Source: CAYUNA01 sp047629355
GTDB lineage: Bacteria > Bacteroidota > Bacteroidia > Chitinophagales > Saprospiraceae
NCBI GenBank assembly: GCA_047629355.1
Contig: JBLHWU010000104.1
Location: forward strand, 1-21,799
Length of the DNA stretch: 21,799 nucleotides
Direction: 5' to 3'
Made by a program: the position numbers and the translations under genes. Of this stretch, positions 16,601 through 21,799 are shown piece after piece. Numbering within the stretch: position 1 is the first letter of the stretch; each line of letters opens with the position of its first letter. The notes under the pieces were generated by a model. That model was not told the DNA's origin, made no database searches, and saw nothing but the letters and a program-made list of their open reading frames with translations.

Positions 16601-18732
16601 ATTGTTCCGTGATTGACTCTGTAGTTATTGTTGTGGATTCTTTGCCAAACTTGAATGTTATTGCTATTCCAGACATGGAAAGCTACTGTGAAGGTGATGA
16701 AATAACGTTTGTTTCTCAAACTTACGAACCATTCGATTATCCAAACATTGACTTCAATTGGATGCCGTTAACAGGTCAGCAAACACCAGATTCTAACTTG
16801 AACTTGGTCATTCTTGCGCCTCCTGGTGAAACAGTTTATGTACGAGAAACAACGAATCGCGGCTGTTCAAGTTTGGATTCGATTACGATAATTGCGGTAC
16901 CGACAATGAATATTAGTATCGACCCTGCTACTTCGCAGATTTGTTCTGATGGAGAAGTTCAATTACAAGTGAATACGGATACACCAGTTGAGCCAGAAGA
17001 TATTACTTGGTCAGGAGATGGTTTGTCTTGTGGTGATTGTTTAGATCCAATCGCTTCACCAACAGCAACGACGACTTATACGGTAGAATTAGATTTTGAT
17101 GGTTGTCCTGTCAATGCTTCGGCAACGGTAGAAATCATCGACCCGTTCTTTGGTCAACCTAATCCGCAAATTTGTTTTGGTGATAATGTTGTTTTGAATA
17201 CAGCCGTTGACCCGAATGCAACCTATCTTTGGAATGGCGGTACACTCGTCAATGACCCGGCAGCAGCACCGACGGTTAGTCCGACAGAAAATACGACTTA
17301 TACGGTTGTGATTGACAATGGCTCGTGTACGTTGGAACAGACCGTGACGATTGTGGTAGTGCCAGCTTATACGTTTACCGTTTCAGGTGGTACGCAACTT
17401 TGTAGCGGTACAACCATCACGATTTCAGGAGATGCGATTAATAGCAATGGTAGTATTGTTAGTGGAAATTATGTTTGGACACTAAATGGCAATGTCATTC
17501 AAGGTGCAACAACAGCAAACATTGACGTTATGCCTCCTCTTGGCAACAATACTTATGAAGTAACCTTCACAGACGGCGCAGGCTGTCAAATGAATTCAGG
17601 CACTATTATGGTAGAAGTGTTGGAATCTCCAACATTCCAAGCACCTACGATTACGGAAATTTGTCCTGGCGATGAAATTATTTTGAATCAAGTAGATGAC
17701 GGTATTAGCAGTTATACTTGGACATTGGCGGACGGTACAGCACTAAGCAGCGATGCACAACCACCTGTTTCTCCAACGACAACAACAACTTATAATTTGT
17801 TTGCGACCAATACTATTTGTGACATTAGTGAATCTGTAACGATTACTGTTTTTGGAAATTACAACCTCAATGTCGAACCAACCGATTCAACACTTTGTTC
17901 GGATGACGCCGCTAACTTTACATTGACTGCTGCTGCTGTATTCCCTGACGGAACATCTGTCAATGGAACCTATTCTTGGACACAAGCTGGGAATGAATTT
18001 GCAACAACTGCTATCGTTGACGTAACAGCACCAGCTGATGCGATGACGGTTTACGAAGTTAGCTTTACCGATGAATTGGGTTGTAATACGGAGAATAATG
18101 AGGTTACTTTAACCTTAAATGGTTCACCAGCGGTAGATACGCTTAATGTCCTGTTGGATGGAGTTGTGGTTGACACTGTTTTTGAAGGTCAATCACTTAC
18201 TTTGAGTGCTTTATCTGAATTGACTTTTGGAACATTTACTTTCTTTAACAACAACGGAGAAGTTATTACCGATGAGGATGCCGTAATTTATAATGTTGGA
18301 AATCCAGAGACTAATCCAATTATTGCACCAAGCATTGAAGGAAATGACCCGACCGTAACCTCAACTGCGACCTATAATGCAACGTATGTTGATGAAAACG
18401 GTTGTGATGTTTCTTTCTCAACGACCATTGTGATTCTTAACAATCCTGTGGAAGTGCCGAATGCCTTTACACCTAATGGCGATACAAACAATGATGTTTT
18501 CACCGTAACAGGTTTAAATATTACTTTGGTAGATTTCAGAATTTACAATCGTTGGGGACAAGAAGTTTATACTGTAAAAGGCGGCGTTTCAGAAACGGAC
18601 GGCTGGAATGGTGGTAAAGATAATGATTTGGACAAACCTGCACCAGCAGACGTTTATATCTATCACATTACTTATCAGGTTAATCAAAATGACCCAATGA
18701 CGGAAAGTGGTGATGTTACTTTGATTAGATAA
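13678..18732 (+). CDS. Giant multidomain surface protein with type IX secretion (gliding-motility-type) C-terminus
   Basis: A 1,684-aa exported protein. The start at 13678 gives the signal peptide MKKLLTFSLFLYSVALIAQ; the open frame begins 16 codons earlier without signal-like residues. Domains in order: an N-terminal Cys-containing beta domain (20-175), a CUB-like domain (about 180-297), a choice-of-anchor-L-like domain (about 308-553, FEYVFGSEEYPVF and IADRGDSSFDSGVF), a Calx-beta-like segment (about 580-665, GTATIGVDYTL and ITEGTETIEIQL), then about ten Ig/PKD-like repeats (about 670-1580). Each repeat opens with a C-x-G-D/E type motif such as FCQGDSVVL, ICLGELVNL, YCEGDEITF, ICPGDEIIL. 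The end (1593-1684) is the gliding-motility-associated C-terminal domain: VPNAFTPNGDTNNDVF, IYNRWGQEVY, GWNGG. This directs export by the type IX system and surface attachment. Adhesion is the likely role, unproven. A strong terminator follows. Confidence 0.92.
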   Translation: MKKLLTFSLFLYSVALIAQPAYDDCQSVFQLGEAPNCPIDTIFNNVNATESDIGFDNFPPCFNGGAPVRDIWISFVASDTIFDYAIELTACPDLALGLAPILQPQIAVYRGDCGFDELQLLDCATTEVGEANLLLELDGLTPGLEYFIRINDWSATGTPNMGAFKLCVKERDPIVIIDGDITSTACTGELFDSGGPDGDYGNDENFTFTVCPSDLHNCILFSMEYYNIEDAGDQLTIFDGDGTNGPVLLTTNGGNFPNTGSVCYQVAASSGCLTLQFQSDGSSTFEGFHAFWECTTEDCDLPTPLTVDTDIEDIDILNNISTPQTTVTIASINCPDGAYGTFQADDSDLGLEKGLILTSGGAAGAVGPSNNFASTVNGVDGDIDLDALSPDNPSQDACIIELDIFVATDELTFEYVFGSEEYPVFAQPTATTFNDIFAFLVSGPGITGDPLLNGQENIAVLPDGNNTLVEIASVNEGVNWEYYRNNETVAGTQNGLSVAYGGLTSDYLGIKKSLTARTDVIPCNTYRLKLAIADRGDSSFDSGVFISELKGGSPSIGVQYFSGIDYLVEDCTAIPDNITINIGTEQDDDTTFDIVIGGTATIGVDYTLDIPSTITIPAGQTEVTFPIIPISDDITEGTETIEIQLTNNFGCGTVIFSTLTIDLEDALEVDIFAGQDTVFVCQDGCTTLSVQGAQSYLWSPPGAGFDTPIGDSPELCPTQSQFINVLGTLGVCTDRDTIWVQLIDPEVEIMPLGATDFCQGDSVVLQATNNVGDAGLQWTPAMAIEPDPNTQTVTVNPQDNTIYIATVQLAGCMASDTFQVNVDEFDFPELLVLDTFICQTYPVTLAAPINNTTTTYQWTSNPNDPDQIDCDTCANPTVTPQVPTTYTVLATSENGYCDETAEITIDVAPAILDIADSDTIEICLGELVNLSAVTNTGGLGLLWFPSDSLSSTTEADIVANPTQTITYFATLDVGDCSVIDSVVIVVDSLPNLNVIAIPDMESYCEGDEITFVSQTYEPFDYPNIDFNWMPLTGQQTPDSNLNLVILAPPGETVYVRETTNRGCSSLDSITIIAVPTMNISIDPATSQICSDGEVQLQVNTDTPVEPEDITWSGDGLSCGDCLDPIASPTATTTYTVELDFDGCPVNASATVEIIDPFFGQPNPQICFGDNVVLNTAVDPNATYLWNGGTLVNDPAAAPTVSPTENTTYTVVIDNGSCTLEQTVTIVVVPAYTFTVSGGTQLCSGTTITISGDAINSNGSIVSGNYVWTLNGNVIQGATTANIDVMPPLGNNTYEVTFTDGAGCQMNSGTIMVEVLESPTFQAPTITEICPGDEIILNQVDDGISSYTWTLADGTALSSDAQPPVSPTTTTTYNLFATNTICDISESVTITVFGNYNLNVEPTDSTLCSDDAANFTLTAAAVFPDGTSVNGTYSWTQAGNEFATTAIVDVTAPADAMTVYEVSFTDELGCNTENNEVTLTLNGSPAVDTLNVLLDGVVVDTVFEGQSLTLSALSELTFGTFTFFNNNGEVITDEDAVIYNVGNPETNPIIAPSIEGNDPTVTSTATYNATYVDENGCDVSFSTTIVILNNPVEVPNAFTPNGDTNNDVFTVTGLNITLVDFRIYNRWGQEVYTVKGGVSETDGWNGGKDNDLDKPAPADVYIYHITYQVNQNDPMTESGDVTLIR

Positions 18733-18750
18733 GCGATTTGAAAATTTCAT

Positions 18751-18795
18751 AAAAAAAGCGATTGAGAAGGTAGCACTTTTCAATCGCTTTTTTTA
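18751..18795 (+). terminator. Rho-independent terminator after the surface protein gene
   Basis: AAAAAAAGCGATTGA pairs with TCAATCGCTTTTTTT, giving an 8-bp GC-containing stem flanked by A and T runs, 19 bases after the stop codon. The A/T symmetry would let it act on both strands. Confidence 0.88.
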
Positions 18796-18797
18796 TG

Positions 18798-18962
18798 CTT
18801 AGTAACGGTGAAAGAATAAGTTCGCCATTTAGACAGTGGATAATTTTCCTCAGTTTTTACTTAAAAGAAGGATAATTGTTGATACTTTGACTGATTTCAA
18901 GTGAAAAATGAGGGAAATTTGCCCTGTCTAAATGGCGAAGTTATTATTTTATCGTTACTTAG
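18798..18962. mobile_element. Long palindromic miniature element (family 2, copy 2)
   Basis: A 165-base imperfect palindrome with arms of about 70 bases. The left end is CTTAGTAA-N9-AATAAGTT and the right end read inward is CTAAGTAA-N9-AATAACTT, identical in motif, spacing and left/right differences to the element at 12632-12798. The arms share TTCGCCATTTAGACAG exactly. No ORF. A copy of CTTAGTAA recurs at 18958-18965, overlapping the right end, but no clean target duplication is seen. It lies directly after the terminator of the surface-protein gene. Confidence 0.7.
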
Positions 18963-19015
18963 TAAGAACTGCTTTTTCAGTAGCCGTTACTCTTTGACGC
19001 TAACTTCTCGCTAAA

Positions 19016-19046
19016 AGTACAGGGTACTTTTTCAGTACCCTGTACT
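19016..19046 (-). terminator. Hairpin terminator after bioD
   Basis: A perfect 13-bp stem: AGTACAGGGTACT (19016-19028) with AGTACCCTGTACT (19034-19046), loop TTTTC. Read on the minus strand it lies 36 bases beyond the bioD stop and is followed by TTTTAG. The T-run is short, so strength is uncertain. Confidence 0.65.
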
Positions 19047-19081
19047 AAATATCCAATTTTTTCATTTCAAAAATAGTAGTT

Positions 19082-19693
19082 CTAAAAATTCAAATTCAAC
19101 CCTGCTTCTCGAATAGCCTCCTTATCAATCTGCCCCAACTGCCCTACTTTCCCCAGAACCTGCACACCCGTCATTTTTTCAATAACCGCTTCCGTCGCCG
19201 CATTTGGTTCTCCATTAAAAACAACGCCTGCAATTGGAATCTCCACATTCATTAAAGCATTAATACTCAACAAAGTATGGTTGATACTCCCCAAGTAATT
19301 TTGGGAAACCAATATCACTGGAACGTTTAAATACTTTATCAAATCAATCATACAATCCTCATGATTCAGCGGTACAAATAATCCACCAGCGCCTTCAATC
19401 AACAATGCATTGTCTGTCTTTGGAATTTCAAAATCTGTCAATTTGATATTAACGCCATCCAAATCTGCCGCAGCGTGAGGCGACATCGGATGATTTAAGC
19501 GATACTGTTCTGGGTGAAATTTTGATTGAGAATTGCTAATCAAGTCTTGGACTTTCATCGTATCTGAATTGTCCAAATCGCCCGCTTGCACTGGTTTCCA
19601 ATAATCTGCTTTTAATACTTCCGTAAAAATGGCAGAAACTACCGTTTTGCCAATTTCAGTGCCAATACCCGTGATAAAAAATGTTTTACTCAT
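19082..19693 (-). CDS. bioD: ATP-dependent dethiobiotin synthetase BioD
   Basis: A 203-aa cytoplasmic enzyme that closes the ureido ring of dethiobiotin from 7,8-diaminopelargonate, CO2 and ATP, the penultimate step of biotin synthesis. Family marks: an N-terminal P-loop GIGTEIGKT (residues 9-17), YWKPVQAG (substrate lysine region), LIEGAGGLFVPL (about 98-109) and VSQNYLGSINHTLL (switch-like segment). Length is slightly short of the usual 210-225 aa but complete. The start MSKTFFITG is standard for the family. No other bio gene lies in the window, so the pathway is split or lies beyond the sequence. The region upstream holds repeats and a mobile element (19758-20071), leaving about 65 bases of undisturbed leader. 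Confidence 0.95.
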   Translation of the reverse strand: MSKTFFITGIGTEIGKTVVSAIFTEVLKADYWKPVQAGDLDNSDTMKVQDLISNSQSKFHPEQYRLNHPMSPHAAADLDGVNIKLTDFEIPKTDNALLIEGAGGLFVPLNHEDCMIDLIKYLNVPVILVSQNYLGSINHTLLSINALMNVEIPIAGVVFNGEPNAATEAVIEKMTGVQVLGKVGQLGQIDKEAIREAGLNLNF

Positions 19694-19757
19694 ATTTTTT
19701 TTTTATAAAATGAAGTTTTGGAAATGGCATTTTTTTATAAATTTTCCGCAAATTCTC

Positions 19758-19836
19758 CAGAAGCGATGTGTTCTGCCCACCACTTCGGTTTTGCTTGGAA
19801 CAAAAGGTACGAGGTGGGCAGAACCCACTACGTACC
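19758..19836. repeat. Inverted pair of REP-like hairpins
   Basis: GTTCTGCCCACC (19770-19781) is perfectly repeated in inverted orientation at 19813-19824. The right copy also forms its own hairpin: GGTACGAGGTGGG (19806-19818) against CCCACTACGTACC (19824-19836), 11 of 13 pairs plus one wobble. The same bases can therefore take part in two exclusive stems. Two opposed copies of a small palindromic unit are typical of REP/BIME-type repeats; the unit loosely resembles the hairpin at 139-177. Confidence 0.55.
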
Positions 19837-19850
19837 ATAGGATAAACTTT

Positions 19851-20071
19851 GGTTCTTTGACAAATCCTGTGAAATACAAGTTTGTTCTTGTTTTAATAAA
19901 GGGAGTTTGAGGGACAAAATAGTTTTGCAAAAACCATTTTTGTCCCTCAAAAACCTACCCGCGCTGCCTGTGATAGCGCGCACTGTGTTTTTTGAAGCTC
20001 GAAAATCTTACGATTTTCTCGCTTCTTAAAATTCAAGAAATACTTTGTTCCACGGGATTTGTGAAAGAACC
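19851..20071 (-). mobile_element. Miniature inverted-repeat element (family 1, copy C), complete, with 8-bp target duplication
   Basis: A 221-base element without an ORF. The terminal repeats begin GGTTCTTTGACAAATCC on the left and, read inward from the right, GGTTCTTTCACAAATCC. They match at 21 of 24 positions. A perfect 8-bp direct repeat TAAACTTT flanks it (19843-19850 and 20072-20079). Read on the minus strand, the inside repeats the order seen at 12415-12611: the GAAGC...GAAAATC hairpin (19994-20025), a 6-bp stem with 9-base loop (19960-19980), the GAGGGACAAAA palindrome (19909-19948), then CTCCCTTTATTAAAAC. The termini differ clearly from copy B although the core is the same. Confidence 0.9.
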
Positions 20072-20111
20072 TAAACTTTTGCACAAAACATTACTTTACA
20101 ACACACAAAAA

Positions 20112-20140
20112 TGCCGCACAGAATTCAATCCTGTGCGGCA
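20112..20140 (-). terminator. Terminator of the ECF sigma factor gene
   Basis: A perfect 10-bp GC-rich stem: TGCCGCACAG (20112-20121) with CTGTGCGGCA (20131-20140). On the minus strand the stem is followed by TTTTTG. It lies about 155 bases beyond the sigma factor stop codon, and nothing coding is seen in between (20141-20295). Confidence 0.8.
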
Positions 20141-20295
20141 AAGATAACAGAAGCAATGAATTGCCCAACTGCTATTTATGGTTGCTTGTCAAAATAAGTT
20201 TCCCCTTTTTGAACAATTTAGTTTAGTTATGTTTTAAAAGAAATGCTACAAAAATTAGTTCCTAAAAAACTGACAATCAGCTTTTACAATCAGAA

Positions 20296-20895
20296 TTACT
20301 GCAATTGAATTTGATGATCTTCCACCAATTTCCGGATATTAATCAACGCATATCGCATTCGACCCAAAGCCGTATTGATGCTTACCCGCGTCAATTTTGA
20401 AATTTCTTTAAAACTCATGTCCGCATAGTGGCGTAAAATAACAACCTCCCGTTGTTCTGGAGGCAACATATCCACCAAGTTGCGAATTTTCTGGTGCGTT
20501 TGACTCTTAATCATCATCTGCTCCGCATTATCTTCTTTCGAACCTAAGACATCAAAAATATCAAAAGTATCCGTTGGGTGAACTTTCGGACGGCGTTTGT
20601 TTCGTCGGAAATAATCGACACACAAGTTGTAGGAAATACGCATAGCCCACTGCACAAATTTGCCTTCGTGGTTGTATTTTCCCTTACGCAAGGTGTCAAT
20701 GATTTTAATGAAAACCTCTTGGAATATATCCTGAGCAAGACTGTCATCTTTGACAAACAAGTATATGGTAGTATAAATTTTTTGTTGGTGACGATTCAAC
20801 AACTCTTCGAAGGATTTCTCATCGCCCCCTAAGTATTGAGCAATTAATTCCTGATCAGTCAATGTTGGCTGATTATTAAGTGGTGTAACAAGCAT
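20296..20895 (-). CDS. RNA polymerase sigma factor, ECF subfamily
   Basis: A 199-aa sigma-70-family protein with only regions 2 and 4. Region 2 (about 30-105) includes DIFQEVFIKIIDTL and the promoter-melting part AMRISYNLCVDYFRRNKRR. Region 4 (about 140-190) includes LPPEQREVVILRHYADMSF and the helix-turn-helix KEISKLTRVSINTALGRMRYA. It recruits RNA polymerase to a specific set of promoters. No anti-sigma factor or FecR-like gene is adjacent, so it is not a classical SusCD or iron-type ECF unit. The C-terminus is short with no extra domain. The target regulon cannot be told from the window. The start MLVTPLNNQPTLTDQELI is typical of this group. A perfect 18-bp palindrome lies about 93 bases upstream. 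Confidence 0.94.
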   Translation of the reverse strand: MLVTPLNNQPTLTDQELIAQYLGGDEKSFEELLNRHQQKIYTTIYLFVKDDSLAQDIFQEVFIKIIDTLRKGKYNHEGKFVQWAMRISYNLCVDYFRRNKRRPKVHPTDTFDIFDVLGSKEDNAEQMMIKSQTHQKIRNLVDMLPPEQREVVILRHYADMSFKEISKLTRVSINTALGRMRYALINIRKLVEDHQIQLQ

Positions 20896-21381
20896 AACTA
20901 AACCATTTTAATAGTTAAAAAATATGTCCAAATTAGATTTAGTGTAAATGTTAATGCTTATATACTATGAGTTTGTTGAAAAATGAGTTCCAGAATATTC
21001 TGGAAAGAAAGGATAATGATAAATTAATTTCAATTATGAAGCCAAACTAATCGTTTTTGTCTTAGCTACAATCATTTTGGTCAATTTTAACAAAAATTTT
21101 ATAGTTGAAACTAAAGTTTTGCACAATAAGTAACCAATGTTAACGCAAAGTAAACTCCTTTTTGGGTGAATTACAAATTTCTTGTATCTTTTTTTTTATA
21201 AAATGAATTAAGAAATTTTTAAAGTCTATTTTATCAAGCTTTTCAAAGAGTCAAAATGTAACTTCAATTAAATTAACAATTTCAGCATTTAATTTTACAT
21301 TACAACTTCTTTACAATTGATAGATGCAAAAAAACGTAGATTACCCTTATGCAAAATTTCATTTTTTTTATTTTTCACAAA
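20896..21381. other. Intergenic region upstream of the ECF sigma gene
   Basis: About 490 very AT-rich bases with no supported gene on either strand. It holds the palindrome at 20988-21005 and presumably the sigma factor promoter. A TAATTTGG on the minus strand near 20930 is one base off the TAnnTTTG consensus and is not called. Confidence 0.4.
20988..21005. promoter_or_regulatory. Perfect 18-bp palindrome, candidate operator
   Basis: TTCCAGAATATTCTGGAA is its own reverse complement and lies 93 bases upstream of the sigma factor start codon, in an otherwise AT-rich spacer. Size and symmetry fit a site for a dimeric repressor or activator controlling the sigma gene. No regulator gene is adjacent. 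Confidence 0.45.
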
Positions 21382-21420
21382 AAAAAGCGTGTTGGTAACT
21401 AAATTACCAACACGCTTTTT
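21382..21420 (-). terminator. Strong terminator of the gene at the right edge
   Basis: A perfect 17-bp stem: AAAAAGCGTGTTGGTAA (21382-21398) with TTACCAACACGCTTTTT (21404-21420), loop CTAAA, flanked by A and T runs. It lies 24 bases beyond the stop of the minus-strand gene at 21444 and could work in both directions. Confidence 0.88.
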
Positions 21421-21443
21421 ATTTTAAGAATAGAGTTAAAAAC

Positions 21444-21799
21444 CTACATATTTTTCAAAGAATTACGCTCCAGAAGCGTATCCTTCAACTCTTTCAACAT
21501 ATCATATTGATGCGGTAACACCTTCTTCAAAGCTTCCTTAACTGCCACAAACGTCCCTTTTTCAAGCATATCAGGCACCATTTGCTTTACCGTATCTTTC
21601 GCAAAAACCAAATCTTCTTTGACCATTGATTTCAACGATGGAATGTCGTGCCAATCGCCCTCAACCGCAAATCCATCTTCAGCAGTACCTTCGCGAGATT
21701 CCAAATGAATCATGGTATCTCCATCACATTCTGGATAGGCTGCGGATTCTCCTTTTGGAAAATTCAATCCGTTGCCCGTTTTGTCTTGGTCAAGTACGA
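21444..21799 (-). CDS. Unrecognised protein, C-terminal part (runs off the window)
   Basis: The frame stays open to the right edge, so the 5' end is missing; 118 codons are visible. The segment starts VLDQDKTGNGLNFPKGES, contains YPECDGDTMIHLESREG and VEGDWHDIPSLKSMV, and ends in a charged helical tail (VKEALKKVLPHQYDMLKELK). The D-G-D-T-x-I-x-L-E-S and D-W-H-D-I-P arrangement is reminiscent of the Asp and His turns of alpha/beta-hydrolase lipases. That is only a weak hint and no family is assigned. A strong terminator follows. Confidence 0.6.
   Translation of the reverse strand, partial: VLDQDKTGNGLNFPKGESAAYPECDGDTMIHLESREGTAEDGFAVEGDWHDIPSLKSMVKEDLVFAKDTVKQMVPDMLEKGTFVAVKEALKKVLPHQYDMLKELKDTLLERNSLKNM

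Noticed and set aside
19758..19836. Riboswitch or attenuator controlling bioD
   Set aside because: No known biotin-related RNA fold or T-tract is visible, and the alternative pairing is well explained by two inverted copies of a small repeat.
19703..19930. Minus-strand 75-codon frame upstream of bioD
   Set aside because: It overlaps REP-like hairpins and the left part of a miniature element; its residues show no protein-like pattern.
20988..21005. Palindrome as a heat-shock element
   Set aside because: It matches the eukaryotic TTCnnGAA pattern by symmetry alone; bacteria do not use that factor.

Overview
The window looks like a chromosomal segment of a Bacteroidota bacterium, probably from the Saprospirales (Lewinella/Haliscomenobacter-like). 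The evidence is a huge secreted protein ending in a gliding-motility-associated C-terminal domain (type IX secretion, type B signal), an S46 dipeptidyl-peptidase, short lipoproteins, AT-rich spacers and weak Shine-Dalgarno signals. The order-level placement is inference. No tRNA, rRNA, CRISPR array or transposase gene was seen.

Layout. Positions 1-177: end of a miniature mobile element, then a small REP-like hairpin. 182-3937 (-): secreted TPR/DUF3857/transglutaminase-like protein. 4240-6318 (+): S46 dipeptidyl-peptidase, DPP7-type. 6321-6390: perfect 31-bp inverted repeat between convergent genes. 6394-7795 (-): rtcB RNA ligase, broken by a frameshift and an in-frame TAG. 8168-8662 (+): lipoprotein with an HELGH zinc motif. 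8876-10489 (+): SulP anion transporter, followed by a heptanucleotide array and a terminator. 10737-11217 (+): broken DinB-family gene. 11307-11874 (-): frameshifted VOC-family gene. 12010-12396 (-): small SET-domain protein. 12415-12798: two miniature elements side by side. 13030-13401 (+): small lipoprotein. 13678-18732 (+): 1,684-aa multidomain surface protein. 18798-18962: another miniature element. 19082-19693 (-): bioD. 19758-20071: REP-like hairpins and a third miniature element. 20296-20895 (-): ECF sigma factor. 21444-21799 (-): 3' part of an unrecognised gene.

The genes are mostly single units separated by terminators. No metabolic operon or defence island is visible. Several products act in the envelope or outside the cell: peptidase, transglutaminase-like protein, two lipoproteins and the surface protein.

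The most unusual content is non-coding. Two families of transposase-less elements are present. Family 1 (12415-12611, 19851-20071, and a partial copy at 1-88) has about 24-bp terminal inverted repeats, and both complete copies have perfect 8-bp target duplications. The two complete copies have different termini yet carry the same three-hairpin core, with compensatory base changes in two stems. This suggests a mobile structured RNA or ssDNA module. Family 2 (12632-12798 and 18798-18962) consists of about 166-bp imperfect palindromes with conserved, left/right-distinguishable ends. In addition, three genes between 6.4 and 11.9 kb each carry one extra base in a homopolymer, and two of them also carry a nonsense codon.
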